This document shows positions 40,713 to 49,850 of a stretch of 64,000 bases of DNA, piece by piece. Source of the DNA: SIG299 sp045531955 (lineage in GTDB: Bacteria; Bacillota; Clostridia; Lachnospirales; Lachnospiraceae); NCBI GenBank assembly GCA_045531955.1, contig JAZSFC010000022.1, forward strand, positions 20,902 through 84,901, in the 5' to 3' direction. The first letter of the stretch is position 1; each line of letters starts with the position of its first letter. The notes below the pieces were generated by a model. It made no database searches and had not been told where the DNA came from. It saw only the letters and a list, made by a program, of their open reading frames with translations. Position numbers and translations under genes: made by a program.

Positions 40713-40795
40713 GCGGGAGTGCTGGAATTGGCAGACAGGCATGACTAAGGATCATGTGCTCGTAGGGCGTGCGGGTTCAAGTCCCGCCTTCCGCA
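40713..40795 (+). tRNA. tRNA-Leu (anticodon UAA)
   Basis: An 83-base class II tRNA with acceptor GCGGGAG/CTTCCGC (one G-U pair), anticodon loop CTAAGGA (anticodon TAA), a long variable arm and T arm CGGGTTCAAGTCCCG. Discriminator A; CCA not encoded. It reads UUA codons. With the other tRNA-Leu it brackets the CapA-like gene. Confidence 0.96.
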
Positions 40796-40802
40796 TTAAA
40801 TT

Positions 40803-40838
40803 AAAAACCCTTGAATCAAAACCGATTCAAGGGTTTTT
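40803..40838 (+). terminator. Terminator after tRNA-Leu(UAA)
   Basis: AAAAACCCTTGAATC and GATTCAAGGGTTTTT pair around six bases; a T-run follows on the plus strand. Confidence 0.9.
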
Positions 40839-40876
40839 CTTTTCTACCCCAAACGCCATTATCTTGTTACAATATT

Positions 40877-40918
40877 GAAAATAAAACAGGGCACCCCCAC
40901 GGATAACCCTGTTTTATT
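40877..40918 (-). terminator. Terminator after the gluzincin gene
   Basis: AAAACAGGG and CCCTGTTTT pair around about 18 bases, followed on the minus strand by ATTTTC. It lies 12 bases after the stop at 40930. Confidence 0.75.
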
Positions 40919-40929
40919 TATATTAATTC

Positions 40930-42525
40930 TTATTCGTGTCCGCTGCACTTATCAAGGCAGGCGCCATCCCAGCATCCTTCTTCGGTACATAACCCACACT
41001 CCGTGCACTGATAATCGCACTGATGAAATCCATTGAATTCCAACCGATATAGAGTTCCCTCGCCGACCAGTTGGATGGAATTGACGCCATCCAGAGAAAC
41101 CGGTTCACGTTCCGGGCCCATGGTTATTTGTGTACTGCTTCCGTCCTCATGAAATAAATTAACTACTAACGGTTGCACACATTCTAAAACAAGCTTAGAA
41201 ATATCTCTGCCTTTGTACTCTCCGATATATTTCTTTGCAGGTTCCAGATGAATCAGCAAATCCTTATATAGGATATCCTCCAAAACCATTTTTTCTTCAA
41301 ATGCATTGTACGCCGGATACAAATTCATTTCCTGCAGACCGCTTCTATCAATAACTTTATTATAATCCACTTCAAAATCACTTTCATGTTCTTTCAGCCA
41401 CGGATAAAAATTATCCAGAACATCGTCCCCGTAGGTTTGTTTCAATACTGCAATCCGATATTCCACAGGACTTACATCATTGATTTGATTTCTGTCTTCA
41501 AACGGATACTGTTCCCTAAAATTTAAAATCCAGCTGCTGTAATCACCATAAACATCATGTAAATATGCCATAAACCGGAACCCTATGGTATAGTTACTAT
41601 TTCCCGCATATTCAAAATAATTATCAAACCAGTATTCAATCGGCTGCTTGTATAATTCATGATATGAAGTATCCATATTATTCACCGGGTTGATGGACTT
41701 ATTGAAATAAACCGCCGCCTCCGGATATTTTTCTTCCAGTTCAAGTAAAGTAAGATAGGTTGTGTACTCTGCAAATCCCTCGCTTAATGTCGTTTCATGG
41801 TACCACTTTGACTGTCTCCACATGAGCACGTGGCTGAGTTCATGTATGAGGGTATAGCTGTTTCCCAAAAGAAAATCCCCCGGAGCTATCCATGCTTCAC
41901 TGCTAAATGCATAGGCGCTTCCCAGTTCACTGGTATCCCAACCGGTATACCAATCGGTTCCTGCATACAAGTTCTCTCTGGTTATGTAAATATGAGGCTT
42001 CTTTTCCATAGATTTTTTTGCACAATAACCATCACCGTCAAAACGTAGTCCGCTCACCTTTTCTGCAATGTTCATCATCAGATTAGTTACATTACCAAAA
42101 TCAGCCGGAACATAAACATTTTCGCCAATATGACACACTGCACTGCCTACGTCCACAACCGTTTCCCCTGTGGTAATAAAATCCTCAGACGGCAACGGAG
42201 TCGGCGTACTCGATGGTGTCGGCGTTGGCGTAGGTGTATTGGTTGCCGTCGGTATTGGAGTTGGCGTACTTGTCGCCGTTGGCACCGGCGTTGGGATGCC
42301 GGTCGCTGTTGGCACCGGTGTCGGTGTATTCGTTGCTATTGCCGGTTTTACAGTTGGTACAAGCGTTACAACTGCATCATTTCTGTTTTCTACTGCAACT
42401 GTAGGGGTAGGAACCGGAGCCAAAGTCTGGCTTTTCCTTCCCAGGAAATAGCCCACAGCAACCAAAATAAGCACGGTGGAAATCACACCGATTGTTGCAA
42501 AAATAGTTAATAGAGCTTTTTTCAT
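40930..42525 (-). CDS. Membrane-anchored HExxH metallopeptidase with Pro/Thr linker
   Basis: The 531-residue protein is anchored by an N-terminal helix (about 7-28). A linker of repeated TPTPVPTAT-like units spans about 37-112. The extracellular gluzincin-type peptidase domain has H228-E-L-S-H232 and E249 in EGFAEY as third zinc ligand. A tail with eight cysteines (about 503-527; C..C..C..C spacing) ends the protein and could bind metal or form disulfides. ATG 42525 follows AGGAGG. It is a single gene between terminators. Substrate unknown; the wall-spanning linker suggests work at the cell surface. Confidence 0.78.
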   Translation of the reverse strand: MKKALLTIFATIGVISTVLILVAVGYFLGRKSQTLAPVPTPTVAVENRNDAVVTLVPTVKPAIATNTPTPVPTATGIPTPVPTATSTPTPIPTATNTPTPTPTPSSTPTPLPSEDFITTGETVVDVGSAVCHIGENVYVPADFGNVTNLMMNIAEKVSGLRFDGDGYCAKKSMEKKPHIYITRENLYAGTDWYTGWDTSELGSAYAFSSEAWIAPGDFLLGNSYTLIHELSHVLMWRQSKWYHETTLSEGFAEYTTYLTLLELEEKYPEAAVYFNKSINPVNNMDTSYHELYKQPIEYWFDNYFEYAGNSNYTIGFRFMAYLHDVYGDYSSWILNFREQYPFEDRNQINDVSPVEYRIAVLKQTYGDDVLDNFYPWLKEHESDFEVDYNKVIDRSGLQEMNLYPAYNAFEEKMVLEDILYKDLLIHLEPAKKYIGEYKGRDISKLVLECVQPLVVNLFHEDGSSTQITMGPEREPVSLDGVNSIQLVGEGTLYRLEFNGFHQCDYQCTECGLCTEEGCWDGACLDKCSGHE

Positions 42526-42587
42526 TTTTTGTTATCCTCCTGTCCTCATCTATTTTACTTGTTCTTATGCCTAAAATCAATCCTATT

Positions 42588-42632
42588 CAAAAAAACGGAT
42601 GAACAAATTCCAAAAGGAATTTTGTTCATCCG
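42588..42632 (-). terminator. Strong terminator of the GH2-SulP-lipoprotein operon
   Basis: A 16-bp stem from CGGATGAACAAA.TTCC and its complement around four bases, followed by seven T residues on the minus strand. It lies just after the stop at 42638. Confidence 0.92.
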
Positions 42633-42637
42633 CTAAC

Positions 42638-43513
42638 TTATTTCTTCTTATTTCCAAAACCAAATTTTTTCCATGCACCGAAAATAGATTCTCCGCCTTC
42701 GGAGTCTTCATCATCGGTATATTCTTCATCTTCTGCCAATTGAGCTTCCAATGCTTTCTGTTGCTCTTCCTGGAAAGCGAAATATTCTGCATCTAATTCC
42801 TGGGCAGTTACCGCGGCCTCACTGCCACCGGTTCCTTTCCCTTTTTTCTTCTTTTTCCCTTTACCAAAGCCTTCCGGAATCTTCGGAGTATCATGCACCT
42901 CTACCACAATGGCGGAGGACAGCTTGCTCTCAAACTCATCTACAGGGATGTCGTAGCCATCGGAATCAGTTGCACTGCCTACATTTCTGGAGTATGATAA
43001 ATCTGCTGCCACCTCTTCCGGCATTGTTTTTCTCTTCGCTTTAATATCTTCAATCATGCGGAGATATATCTTTGCGTCAGCTTTCGTCTCCAATTGGGAA
43101 AAAATCTCCATGGAATCCTGCTCTAAATACTCCAAGCGCTCCTCGCAGTTTGCCAGCATCCGCTCGTATTCAGCACGGATACTTTTTTGCATATATTCCA
43201 AGGAACGTTTCAAATCAGAAACCGCTTCCTGGGTATACAGTAACGACGAAGCATGAATTTCATCTGCTCTAAGCAAAGCTTCATCCTTAATATCTGCAGC
43301 CAAACGCTCCGCCTGGGCAATTCCGCGGTCTCTTGCAGCCACGGTTACTTCATATTCTTCCATAGCATCATACACAGCATAATTCAATTCTTCCAACAGG
43401 GAAAAAATTCGCTTCTTGGATACAATCAAATCTTCGCTGGAATACGCACTTTCCTTACAATTCGCAAGATAGATATGTATTTTTTTCATTGCCTGTTCCA
43501 GTTTGTCTGACAT
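42638..43513 (-). CDS. Coiled-coil cytoplasmic protein, unknown
   Basis: The 291-residue protein has long helical coiled-coil stretches (about 1-165) reminiscent of DivIVA- or ATP-synthase-b-like proteins. A basic Lys-rich patch (GKGKKKKKGKG, about 217-227) and an acidic, low-complexity C-terminus with a final KKFGFGNKKK follow. No signal peptide. It starts 3 bases after the stop of the lipoprotein gene upstream, so translation is coupled. A link to the envelope through the lipoprotein is possible but speculative. Confidence 0.55.
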   Translation of the reverse strand: MSDKLEQAMKKIHIYLANCKESAYSSEDLIVSKKRIFSLLEELNYAVYDAMEEYEVTVAARDRGIAQAERLAADIKDEALLRADEIHASSLLYTQEAVSDLKRSLEYMQKSIRAEYERMLANCEERLEYLEQDSMEIFSQLETKADAKIYLRMIEDIKAKRKTMPEEVAADLSYSRNVGSATDSDGYDIPVDEFESKLSSAIVVEVHDTPKIPEGFGKGKKKKKGKGTGGSEAAVTAQELDAEYFAFQEEQQKALEAQLAEDEEYTDDEDSEGGESIFGAWKKFGFGNKKK

Positions 43514-43516
43514 ACC

Positions 43517-44395
43517 CTATTCCTCCCCATTTTCCATGATATAATAATTATATTCGGACGTTTCGTATATTTCTCGTTTATCTGCCGGATATGAAAGAGA
43601 AACCTGCATCACTCCGATGATTTGCTCTTGTTCTCCAAACACACTGCCAAGCAGTGCCTGTGAATACATTTCTTCTATAAAAGTTCCCCGGTAAATCATT
43701 CCGTTTTCCTGCCACTGGCAAATCACTTGTTTTTCTTCTGCAGAACCACTAAGCAAAACTCCGCCGAGTCCCAGAATCTCGTTCAGTTTTTCTTCCAGGC
43801 TTATCTGCATCTGGCACATCACCCGAAACTTCACAAACTCATCTTCCCTGCAAAAATAACTGACAATTAGCTCCTGTCCGGTTTTTTCTACCTTGGATTC
43901 CCGGAATAATTCCGGAAAGATAATCATATATTTTTCATCTACACTTACGGTTTTCTGCCAGCCGCTTCTAATCATTTCTTCCGTAGAAAGTACAGGGGCC
44001 TCCGTCGGAACAGGCGTTGGCAGTCTTGTAGGTTCTGCCGTTGGCGTTGCTTCCGGTTTTTTTGTAGGTTCTGCTGTCGGCATAGGTGTAACCGTAGGAA
44101 CAGACGTCGGCTCCGGTATTTCCGTCGGAACAGGCGTAGCCGTTGGTTCCGGTGTTGTTGTCGGCAACTCTTCAGGATTTTCCGTTGGTTTCACCGCCTC
44201 TGTAGGTGCTACGGTTGGCTGTTTCGCCGGATCCGGAGTCGGGGTGACCGTAGGTGTACAGGTTGGCACAACAATCGGAGTTGCCGTAATATTACTGTCC
44301 GTGAACTCTATCGGACCGATATTCTCGCGCGGTCCGCAGGCTGTCAACAGAAGAAAAAATATTACAGCCCCTACGCATTTTATTTTATTTTTCAT
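43517..44395 (-). CDS. Lipoprotein with long Pro/Thr linker, unknown domain
   Basis: The 292-residue lipoprotein has lipobox LTAC (C20), then about 110 residues of Pro/Thr/Glu-rich low complexity (about 38-148), and a C-terminal domain of about 140 residues that I do not recognise (starts near SGWQKTVSVDEKYMIIFPE). The domain looks like a small mixed alpha/beta fold; the linker would carry it through the wall. Linker DNA is repetitive (ACNCCNACN-like) and could vary by recombination. Confidence 0.65.
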   Translation of the reverse strand: MKNKIKCVGAVIFFLLLTACGPRENIGPIEFTDSNITATPIVVPTCTPTVTPTPDPAKQPTVAPTEAVKPTENPEELPTTTPEPTATPVPTEIPEPTSVPTVTPMPTAEPTKKPEATPTAEPTRLPTPVPTEAPVLSTEEMIRSGWQKTVSVDEKYMIIFPELFRESKVEKTGQELIVSYFCREDEFVKFRVMCQMQISLEEKLNEILGLGGVLLSGSAEEKQVICQWQENGMIYRGTFIEEMYSQALLGSVFGEQEQIIGVMQVSLSYPADKREIYETSEYNYYIMENGEE

Positions 44396-44431
44396 CTGCC
44401 AACCCTCCTTTTTATCCCGGACTATTTTGTA

Positions 44432-46132
44432 CTACTGATTATTTTTTTCTGCTTCCATGCGGCGTCTTTTCTCTTCTACTACAATTGCTTCTGCATGTTC
44501 TAATGCCGCATCAATATTCGGACGAAAGTTTTCCGCACCGACTTTATCTAAAAATCCGGCTTTTCTCATAACCTCATACGGTTGCTTCAATACATGGGAA
44601 AATACCAATGTTACCTGCTTCTTCTGACACAAGGTCAGTAAATTTTCCAACGCCCGGATTGCTGTAATATCCAGGGTGGATACGCTTCTCATGCGGACAA
44701 TAACCACACGGGTGGTTTCCTTCCATACAATCTGCTCGATTAAATTATCTACGGTTGCAAAGAAGATTGGTCCTTCGATTTCGTACACTAACGTATGCTT
44801 TGGAATTGCTTTATATTCCTGGGTCTGTCCTTCGTACGGTTTATCATACTTCAGATTTGTCCAGCGGCGGATACTGGTAACGCTGGTCATACGGCCAAGG
44901 AATAAAATCGCAGATAAGAACACACCAACCTCCACTGCAGTAAGCAAATCAAAGATAACACCGGTTAAGAAGGTGATAATCAGTACCGCAAAGTCAGACT
45001 TTGGTGCATGCTTTGCCATGTAGACAAACTCACGCCAGTTACTCATGTTGTAAGCAACCAAAATAAGAATTGCTGCCAGGGTAGGCATCGGAATATAGCC
45101 TGCCAAAGGCATCATGCAAAGCAGAATAATAGTAACTACAATACTATGTACAATTCCGGCGATTGGTGTACGGCCGCCGCTCTTTACACTGTTGGATGCT
45201 CTGGCTACCGCACCGGCTACCGGTACCGCGCCAAACAGGCCACAGAAAATGTTGGCAATACCTTCACCAATCAATTCCTGATTGGAATCGTGACGTTCTC
45301 CCATTAATCCGTCAGTTACCACACAGGCAAGCAACGATACAATCGCAATGAGAATTGCCAATGTTACCGCTGACGGGAACACATCCATTACCAGCTGCCA
45401 GGTAAACTGCGGCAGCTTCGGCACAGGAAAATGGGACGGCAACTCACCATATACACTTCTGATGGTTGCCACTTCTATTCCTTTGTTTTTTAACAGCATT
45501 ACCACCGGAGTAGTTACCAGAATAGCAGCCAGAGAATTCGGCACCTTCGGTAAAAACTTCGGTAATACAATTAATACTACCATAGCAAGCATACCTATGG
45601 CAAGAGTAGGAATGTCTATTGTTGTAATAACTTTTGCGTAGGCAGCAAATTTATCCAGCACCTTTACCGGAATTGCCCCCATGTCAAGACCGAAAAAGCC
45701 TTTTAACTGTCCGGAGAAAATACCCATGGCAATACCTGCGGTAAAGCCCAGGGTGATGGTTCTCGGAATATAACGAAGAAGTACTCCTGCCTTTAAAATA
45801 CCGAGCAAAATCAGTATTACACCGGCAATCATGGATGCCACTGCCAAACCTGCCAGACCGAATTCCTCGATAATGGTAAATACAGTCATCACGGTTGCTG
45901 CAGTAACACCACCGATATTGACTTTACTTCCGCCAAAGGCAGATACGAAAAATCCACCGATAATCGCGGAATACAAGCCGGTTTCCGGAGACATTCCGGA
46001 GGAAATCGCAAGCGCTACCGAGAGCGGAAATGCGATGATAGCCACCAGGATACCTGCTACGATATCCTTGGTGAGCTGTTTCTTTGTATACCCCTTCATT
46101 GATGTAAAAAGCTTTGGTCCTTTTGTTTTCAT
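44432..46132 (-). CDS. SulP/SLC26-family anion transporter with STAS domain
   Basis: The 566-residue transporter has about 12 membrane helices in the first 430 residues, beginning with the family motif LVAIIAFPLSVALAISSGMSPETGLYSAI. A C-terminal STAS domain (about 440-545; VVIVRMRSVSTLDITAIRALENL) follows. SulP proteins move sulfate, bicarbonate or dicarboxylates; the substrate cannot be told here. It follows the GH2 gene by 39 bases and precedes a lipoprotein gene by 36 bases. Confidence 0.9.
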   Translation of the reverse strand: MKTKGPKLFTSMKGYTKKQLTKDIVAGILVAIIAFPLSVALAISSGMSPETGLYSAIIGGFFVSAFGGSKVNIGGVTAATVMTVFTIIEEFGLAGLAVASMIAGVILILLGILKAGVLLRYIPRTITLGFTAGIAMGIFSGQLKGFFGLDMGAIPVKVLDKFAAYAKVITTIDIPTLAIGMLAMVVLIVLPKFLPKVPNSLAAILVTTPVVMLLKNKGIEVATIRSVYGELPSHFPVPKLPQFTWQLVMDVFPSAVTLAILIAIVSLLACVVTDGLMGERHDSNQELIGEGIANIFCGLFGAVPVAGAVARASNSVKSGGRTPIAGIVHSIVVTIILLCMMPLAGYIPMPTLAAILILVAYNMSNWREFVYMAKHAPKSDFAVLIITFLTGVIFDLLTAVEVGVFLSAILFLGRMTSVTSIRRWTNLKYDKPYEGQTQEYKAIPKHTLVYEIEGPIFFATVDNLIEQIVWKETTRVVIVRMRSVSTLDITAIRALENLLTLCQKKQVTLVFSHVLKQPYEVMRKAGFLDKVGAENFRPNIDAALEHAEAIVVEEKRRRMEAEKNNQ

Positions 46133-46171
46133 AACTGTTTGTTGCGCCTCTTTTCCTAACTTGCTATAAAT

Positions 46172-49100
46172 TTACTGTTCAAACTTAAACCATGCAAAAT
46201 CGAAATTGCTGCCCGGTAAGAAAATATATTCTACCGTACCGTTGCCGGCCAATGCTTCAATGTCAAAGGTCTGCTCGGTATAGTCATCGCTACCCGGTAC
46301 CTGTACTACCTGTACGCTGTCACCTGCTTCAGTCTTGAAGCGGATCTGCACCGGACTCTTTGCCAGCGGAGAACGGCTGCAAATGGTAATCTTCTTTGCA
46401 CCCTCTGCTCCAAAATTCATATTTTCATAACCGATGGTTACGTTATTTCCGATTTTTTCAATTGTATCCCCATTTACAGTAAAGCTATCCCCATAGAGGA
46501 AGTTTCTGTCAGTCATGGCAAGCTTTGCAAAAGCCTTCTCCTGCTTTTCAAAGATAATGCCCTTTAACTGATAAGCATGTCTTGTTGCAATATATACGGA
46601 GGTTACTCCCTTTAATCGCTTGCTGAGTGTATAAGTCTCCGGCTGGAATACCATCCATTGACCCGGCTTATGGTATACACCGTCATACAGACAGGTACTT
46701 CCTGCTTCGCCCGGTTTACCTTCCCAAATTTGGATGGTTACCGGATCGTTGGTATTGGCAAAGATAGGAAGTGTTACCTTATCGGTACCGTAATCACCAA
46801 AATTCATATGGTCGAATCCGGCTACACATTCCATGGAATCACCGTCATTACCCATGAAGTTTACACCGTGTTCCACACCTTCCACTACCTTTTCGGTACG
46901 GTAGTCAAACAAGCCGGCACTGTTCATTTCGTATGGATTATAGGCAGCTGCCCCAATGCCCTCTGCCACAAATTCATAGGTGGACTGTACACTTTCGATT
47001 TCACTGCCGTTCATAGCTGCACAGCGCAGACGGAATTCACCGTCACCTTCTGCTGTTACAATCGCCTTGTTACCTTCTATCTTAAGAGTTACAAAATTTA
47101 CATCAATACCGGTATCGGTAATGGCTTTCCACTGAAGATCAGCATAGGTGGCATTTTCCGGATAAATCTTAGCGGTTACCACCACGGATGGCTTTTCCTC
47201 AGAGCCTTCCGGCTTTGTCATGCGACGGTCGCCTTCGCAAACCAGTTCAATCTTACGTACCGGAATTTCTGCTTCTCCCTGTGGAATTACAGAACCCTTT
47301 GTTCCACCGGAATACAGCGGTACATCCGCATTTTCTTCTGTACAAGACACACCCGGAACAGTATCTGCTGCCACAGCACACAGGGTAATGGTCTGTGCTT
47401 CCATGCCCGGTGTAGTTACCGTCACTTTAATTTCACCCGGTGTCTGCGTTGTGCCAATCATGGCAAGAAGTTTTCCGCCAAACAGTCTTCTGCTCTTACC
47501 CTTGTGGGCATCAAAGTCGGTGCTGTCACCATTATCAAGACCAATGAGACGTCCGGCACCTTCTACCTCCACATGCACACGGTTTCTTGCGTTTTCTACC
47601 GGATAACCGTCTTTATCATAAGCAGAGATTACTACAAAGGCCATGTCCTCGCCATCTGCCTTTACGGTATTGCATTCTGCCTGAACATCTAAACGTACCG
47701 CATCGGTAAAGGAATGCTTTTCTTCCGTAGCTACCACTTCACCTGCTGCATTATAGGCTACTGCTTTGATGCAGCCCTTTTCGTAAGGAACCTGCCAGCA
47801 ACGTGTAATTATTTTATCTTTTTCAAAGTCCACATGCTGTACACCCAGACTCCTACCGTTTACAAACAGTTCCACATCCGGTGCGTTAGATGCTGCCTGC
47901 ACATCAATCAGCTGGCCTTCGTTGAAGTCCCAATAAGGGAACAGGTGCACAAACGGAGCACACTCCTTATCCCAAAGGGATTTAAAGATATAGAAGGAAT
48001 CCTTCGGGAAGCCGGCGGTATCAATCTGACCAAAGTAACAGTTCTTGGTCTGATACGGAGTCGGTTCACCGATATAGTCAAATCCTGTCCAGATAAACTG
48101 GCCAAGGGAATATTTTGCATCTCTGTCATCGGTAATGCAGGCATCATAAGACTTTGCGCCCCAACCGGTAATGGTATTTCCGAGAGCGGAACAATGTTCA
48201 TCGGAATCGGATAAGATGTGTTTATCCTTAGGGAAATGGTAAATACCGCGGCTTGCCAGTACAGAAGCGGTTTCACTACCGTAGATTACCCATTGCGGAT
48301 TCTTGGCGTGATGCTCGTCATACAAGTATTCTGCATAGTTGTAGCCCTGCAGTTCCAGTTCATTTGCACAACCCTGAGCACACTCCCACTTCATATAATT
48401 GGAACCATGGGTAATCGGCACATGGCGTTTCGGGTCATTTTTGATTACCGCATCACGAAGGTTTCTTGTAATTTCCTGACCGCGGTTTTCTCTCATGGTG
48501 TCCGGAATTTCGTTACCGATACTCCACATAACAAGGGAAGCATGATTTCTGTCGCGACGTACCCAGGAAGCTACATCCTTTTCATACCAGTCGTTAAAAT
48601 AACGACCATAGTCGTACTCTGTTTTTGGACTCTCCCACATATCAAATGCCTCAGAGTCTACCAAGAAGCCTAATTCATCACAAAGTTCCATAAGTTCCTT
48701 TGCAGGCATATTGTGGGAGGTTCTTACCGCATTTACACCCATTTCACGGAGTTTAAGAAGTTTACGTCTCATGGCAGCTTTTTTAAATGCAGAACCGAGG
48801 GCGCCAAGGTCATGATGTTCACAGACACCGTTCATCTTTACATTTCTTCCGTTGATGAAGAAGCCCTTATCCTTGTTAAATTCCAAAGTTCTGAAGCCAA
48901 TCTTCTGTTCTTCTGTTTCTAACAGTCTGCCATTTAACCAAAGTTCTGTTACTAAATTATATAAATTACCCTGTGCAATATCCCAGAGTTTCGGATTTTC
49001 TACCGTAAATGCCTGGGAGCACACCGGTGTATTTGCAATTGTAAAGTCTGCAGCAGATTCTGCTACTAACACACCTTCTGCATCATACAACTTCTGCTTT

Positions 49101-49666
49101 AAGGTAGCATTGCTGGCAGAACAGCCTGCACACTGCTCGCACTTTGCTGCAAGCTCAGTATCTGTTTCCACTCTCCAGGTTGTATCGGTTTCTTTTACGG
49201 TTGTAACATAAATGCCGTCGGAAACCATATGCAGATTATTCTTTGTTTTAAACCATACGTTACGGAATATACCGGCGCCGGAATACCAACGGGTATTTAA
49301 AAAGCGATATACTACCCGGACTGCCACCTGGTTTTTACCAAGCTGTACATAATCGGTGATGTCTGCTTCAAACATGGAATAACCGTATTTCCACTCGAAG
49401 GCTTCATGACCGTTTACGTATACGGTAACGTCCATATACACGCCGTCAAAACGCAGCGCATAGTGTCCCTTCATTTCATCTAACGTGAATTCCTTTTTGT
49501 ACCAACCGATACTGTCACGGTACAAATCATGGGTATTATAAATCATCCAGTCATGTGGGATATCTACCGGTTTCCATTCTGCAGTTGCAGGGAAAATATA
49601 AGAATCCGCTTCTACCGGAAGCTCCACAAAGCTCCATCCATTATTCCATAACATTTTTTCCGCCAT
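46172..49666 (-). CDS. Family 2 glycoside hydrolase (beta-galactosidase-like)
   Basis: The 1164-residue enzyme has the GH2 sugar-binding domain (about 10-150), an Ig-like middle domain, and a TIM barrel with acid/base E386 (SIGNE) and nucleophile E465 (YGSE). A DUF4982-like domain (about 565-650) follows, then Ig-like parts and two CBM-like beta-sandwich domains at the end (about 925-1060 and 1070-1164). No signal peptide, so it is cytoplasmic and hydrolyses imported oligosaccharides. Beta-galactosidase is the likely activity; other GH2 specificities cannot be excluded. ATG 49666 is behind AATGGAGG and a good promoter. Confidence 0.9.
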   Translation of the reverse strand: MAEKMLWNNGWSFVELPVEADSYIFPATAEWKPVDIPHDWMIYNTHDLYRDSIGWYKKEFTLDEMKGHYALRFDGVYMDVTVYVNGHEAFEWKYGYSMFEADITDYVQLGKNQVAVRVVYRFLNTRWYSGAGIFRNVWFKTKNNLHMVSDGIYVTTVKETDTTWRVETDTELAAKCEQCAGCSASNATLKQKLYDAEGVLVAESAADFTIANTPVCSQAFTVENPKLWDIAQGNLYNLVTELWLNGRLLETEEQKIGFRTLEFNKDKGFFINGRNVKMNGVCEHHDLGALGSAFKKAAMRRKLLKLREMGVNAVRTSHNMPAKELMELCDELGFLVDSEAFDMWESPKTEYDYGRYFNDWYEKDVASWVRRDRNHASLVMWSIGNEIPDTMRENRGQEITRNLRDAVIKNDPKRHVPITHGSNYMKWECAQGCANELELQGYNYAEYLYDEHHAKNPQWVIYGSETASVLASRGIYHFPKDKHILSDSDEHCSALGNTITGWGAKSYDACITDDRDAKYSLGQFIWTGFDYIGEPTPYQTKNCYFGQIDTAGFPKDSFYIFKSLWDKECAPFVHLFPYWDFNEGQLIDVQAASNAPDVELFVNGRSLGVQHVDFEKDKIITRCWQVPYEKGCIKAVAYNAAGEVVATEEKHSFTDAVRLDVQAECNTVKADGEDMAFVVISAYDKDGYPVENARNRVHVEVEGAGRLIGLDNGDSTDFDAHKGKSRRLFGGKLLAMIGTTQTPGEIKVTVTTPGMEAQTITLCAVAADTVPGVSCTEENADVPLYSGGTKGSVIPQGEAEIPVRKIELVCEGDRRMTKPEGSEEKPSVVVTAKIYPENATYADLQWKAITDTGIDVNFVTLKIEGNKAIVTAEGDGEFRLRCAAMNGSEIESVQSTYEFVAEGIGAAAYNPYEMNSAGLFDYRTEKVVEGVEHGVNFMGNDGDSMECVAGFDHMNFGDYGTDKVTLPIFANTNDPVTIQIWEGKPGEAGSTCLYDGVYHKPGQWMVFQPETYTLSKRLKGVTSVYIATRHAYQLKGIIFEKQEKAFAKLAMTDRNFLYGDSFTVNGDTIEKIGNNVTIGYENMNFGAEGAKKITICSRSPLAKSPVQIRFKTEAGDSVQVVQVPGSDDYTEQTFDIEALAGNGTVEYIFLPGSNFDFAWFKFEQ

Positions 49667-49717
49667 TGCTAATCCTCCATTAACTCTCTTTTTATGCCAC
49701 CCGGCATTCTAATCCCT

Positions 49718-49746
49718 ATTGTACACGCTTTCCTCCATACTTTCAA
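49718..49746 (-). promoter_or_regulatory. Promoter of GH2 operon
   Basis: Minus-strand TTGAAA (49746-49741), 17 bases, TACAAT (49723-49718). Next comes GATTAGAATGCC (49714-49703), which is also found in the leader of the diguanylate cyclase gene, here forming an ATGCC-GGGT-GGCAT hairpin. Confidence 0.78.
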
Positions 49747-49796
49747 GTATAAAATAAGATTTTTGATTTAAAACAATAAATCTGTTTGAATCAAAG

Positions 49797-49839
49797 AAAT
49801 TGCTTTTGCCGCGCACGTTTCACACAACAAAAGCAATCT
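49797..49839 (-). terminator. Possible terminator after diguanylate cyclase gene
   Basis: AGATTGCTTTTG (49839-49828) and CAAAAGCAATTT (49808-49797) pair on the minus strand, followed by only a short TCTTTG run. Position 12 bases after the stop supports it, the weak T-run does not. Confidence 0.5.
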
Positions 49840-49850
49840 CTGTACTTTTT

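Noticed and set aside
42170..42451. Repetitive DNA in Pro/Thr linkers (also 13200-13330, 39460-39620, 43980-44290) as CRISPR or minisatellite array
   Set aside because: The repeats are short, imperfect, in frame and code for linkers of real proteins; no spacer pattern. No CRISPR array was seen anywhere in the window.
46658..47692. 344-codon frame antisense to the GH2 gene
   Set aside because: Opposite strand of a certain gene, Cys/His/Phe-rich shadow translation, no ribosome site.
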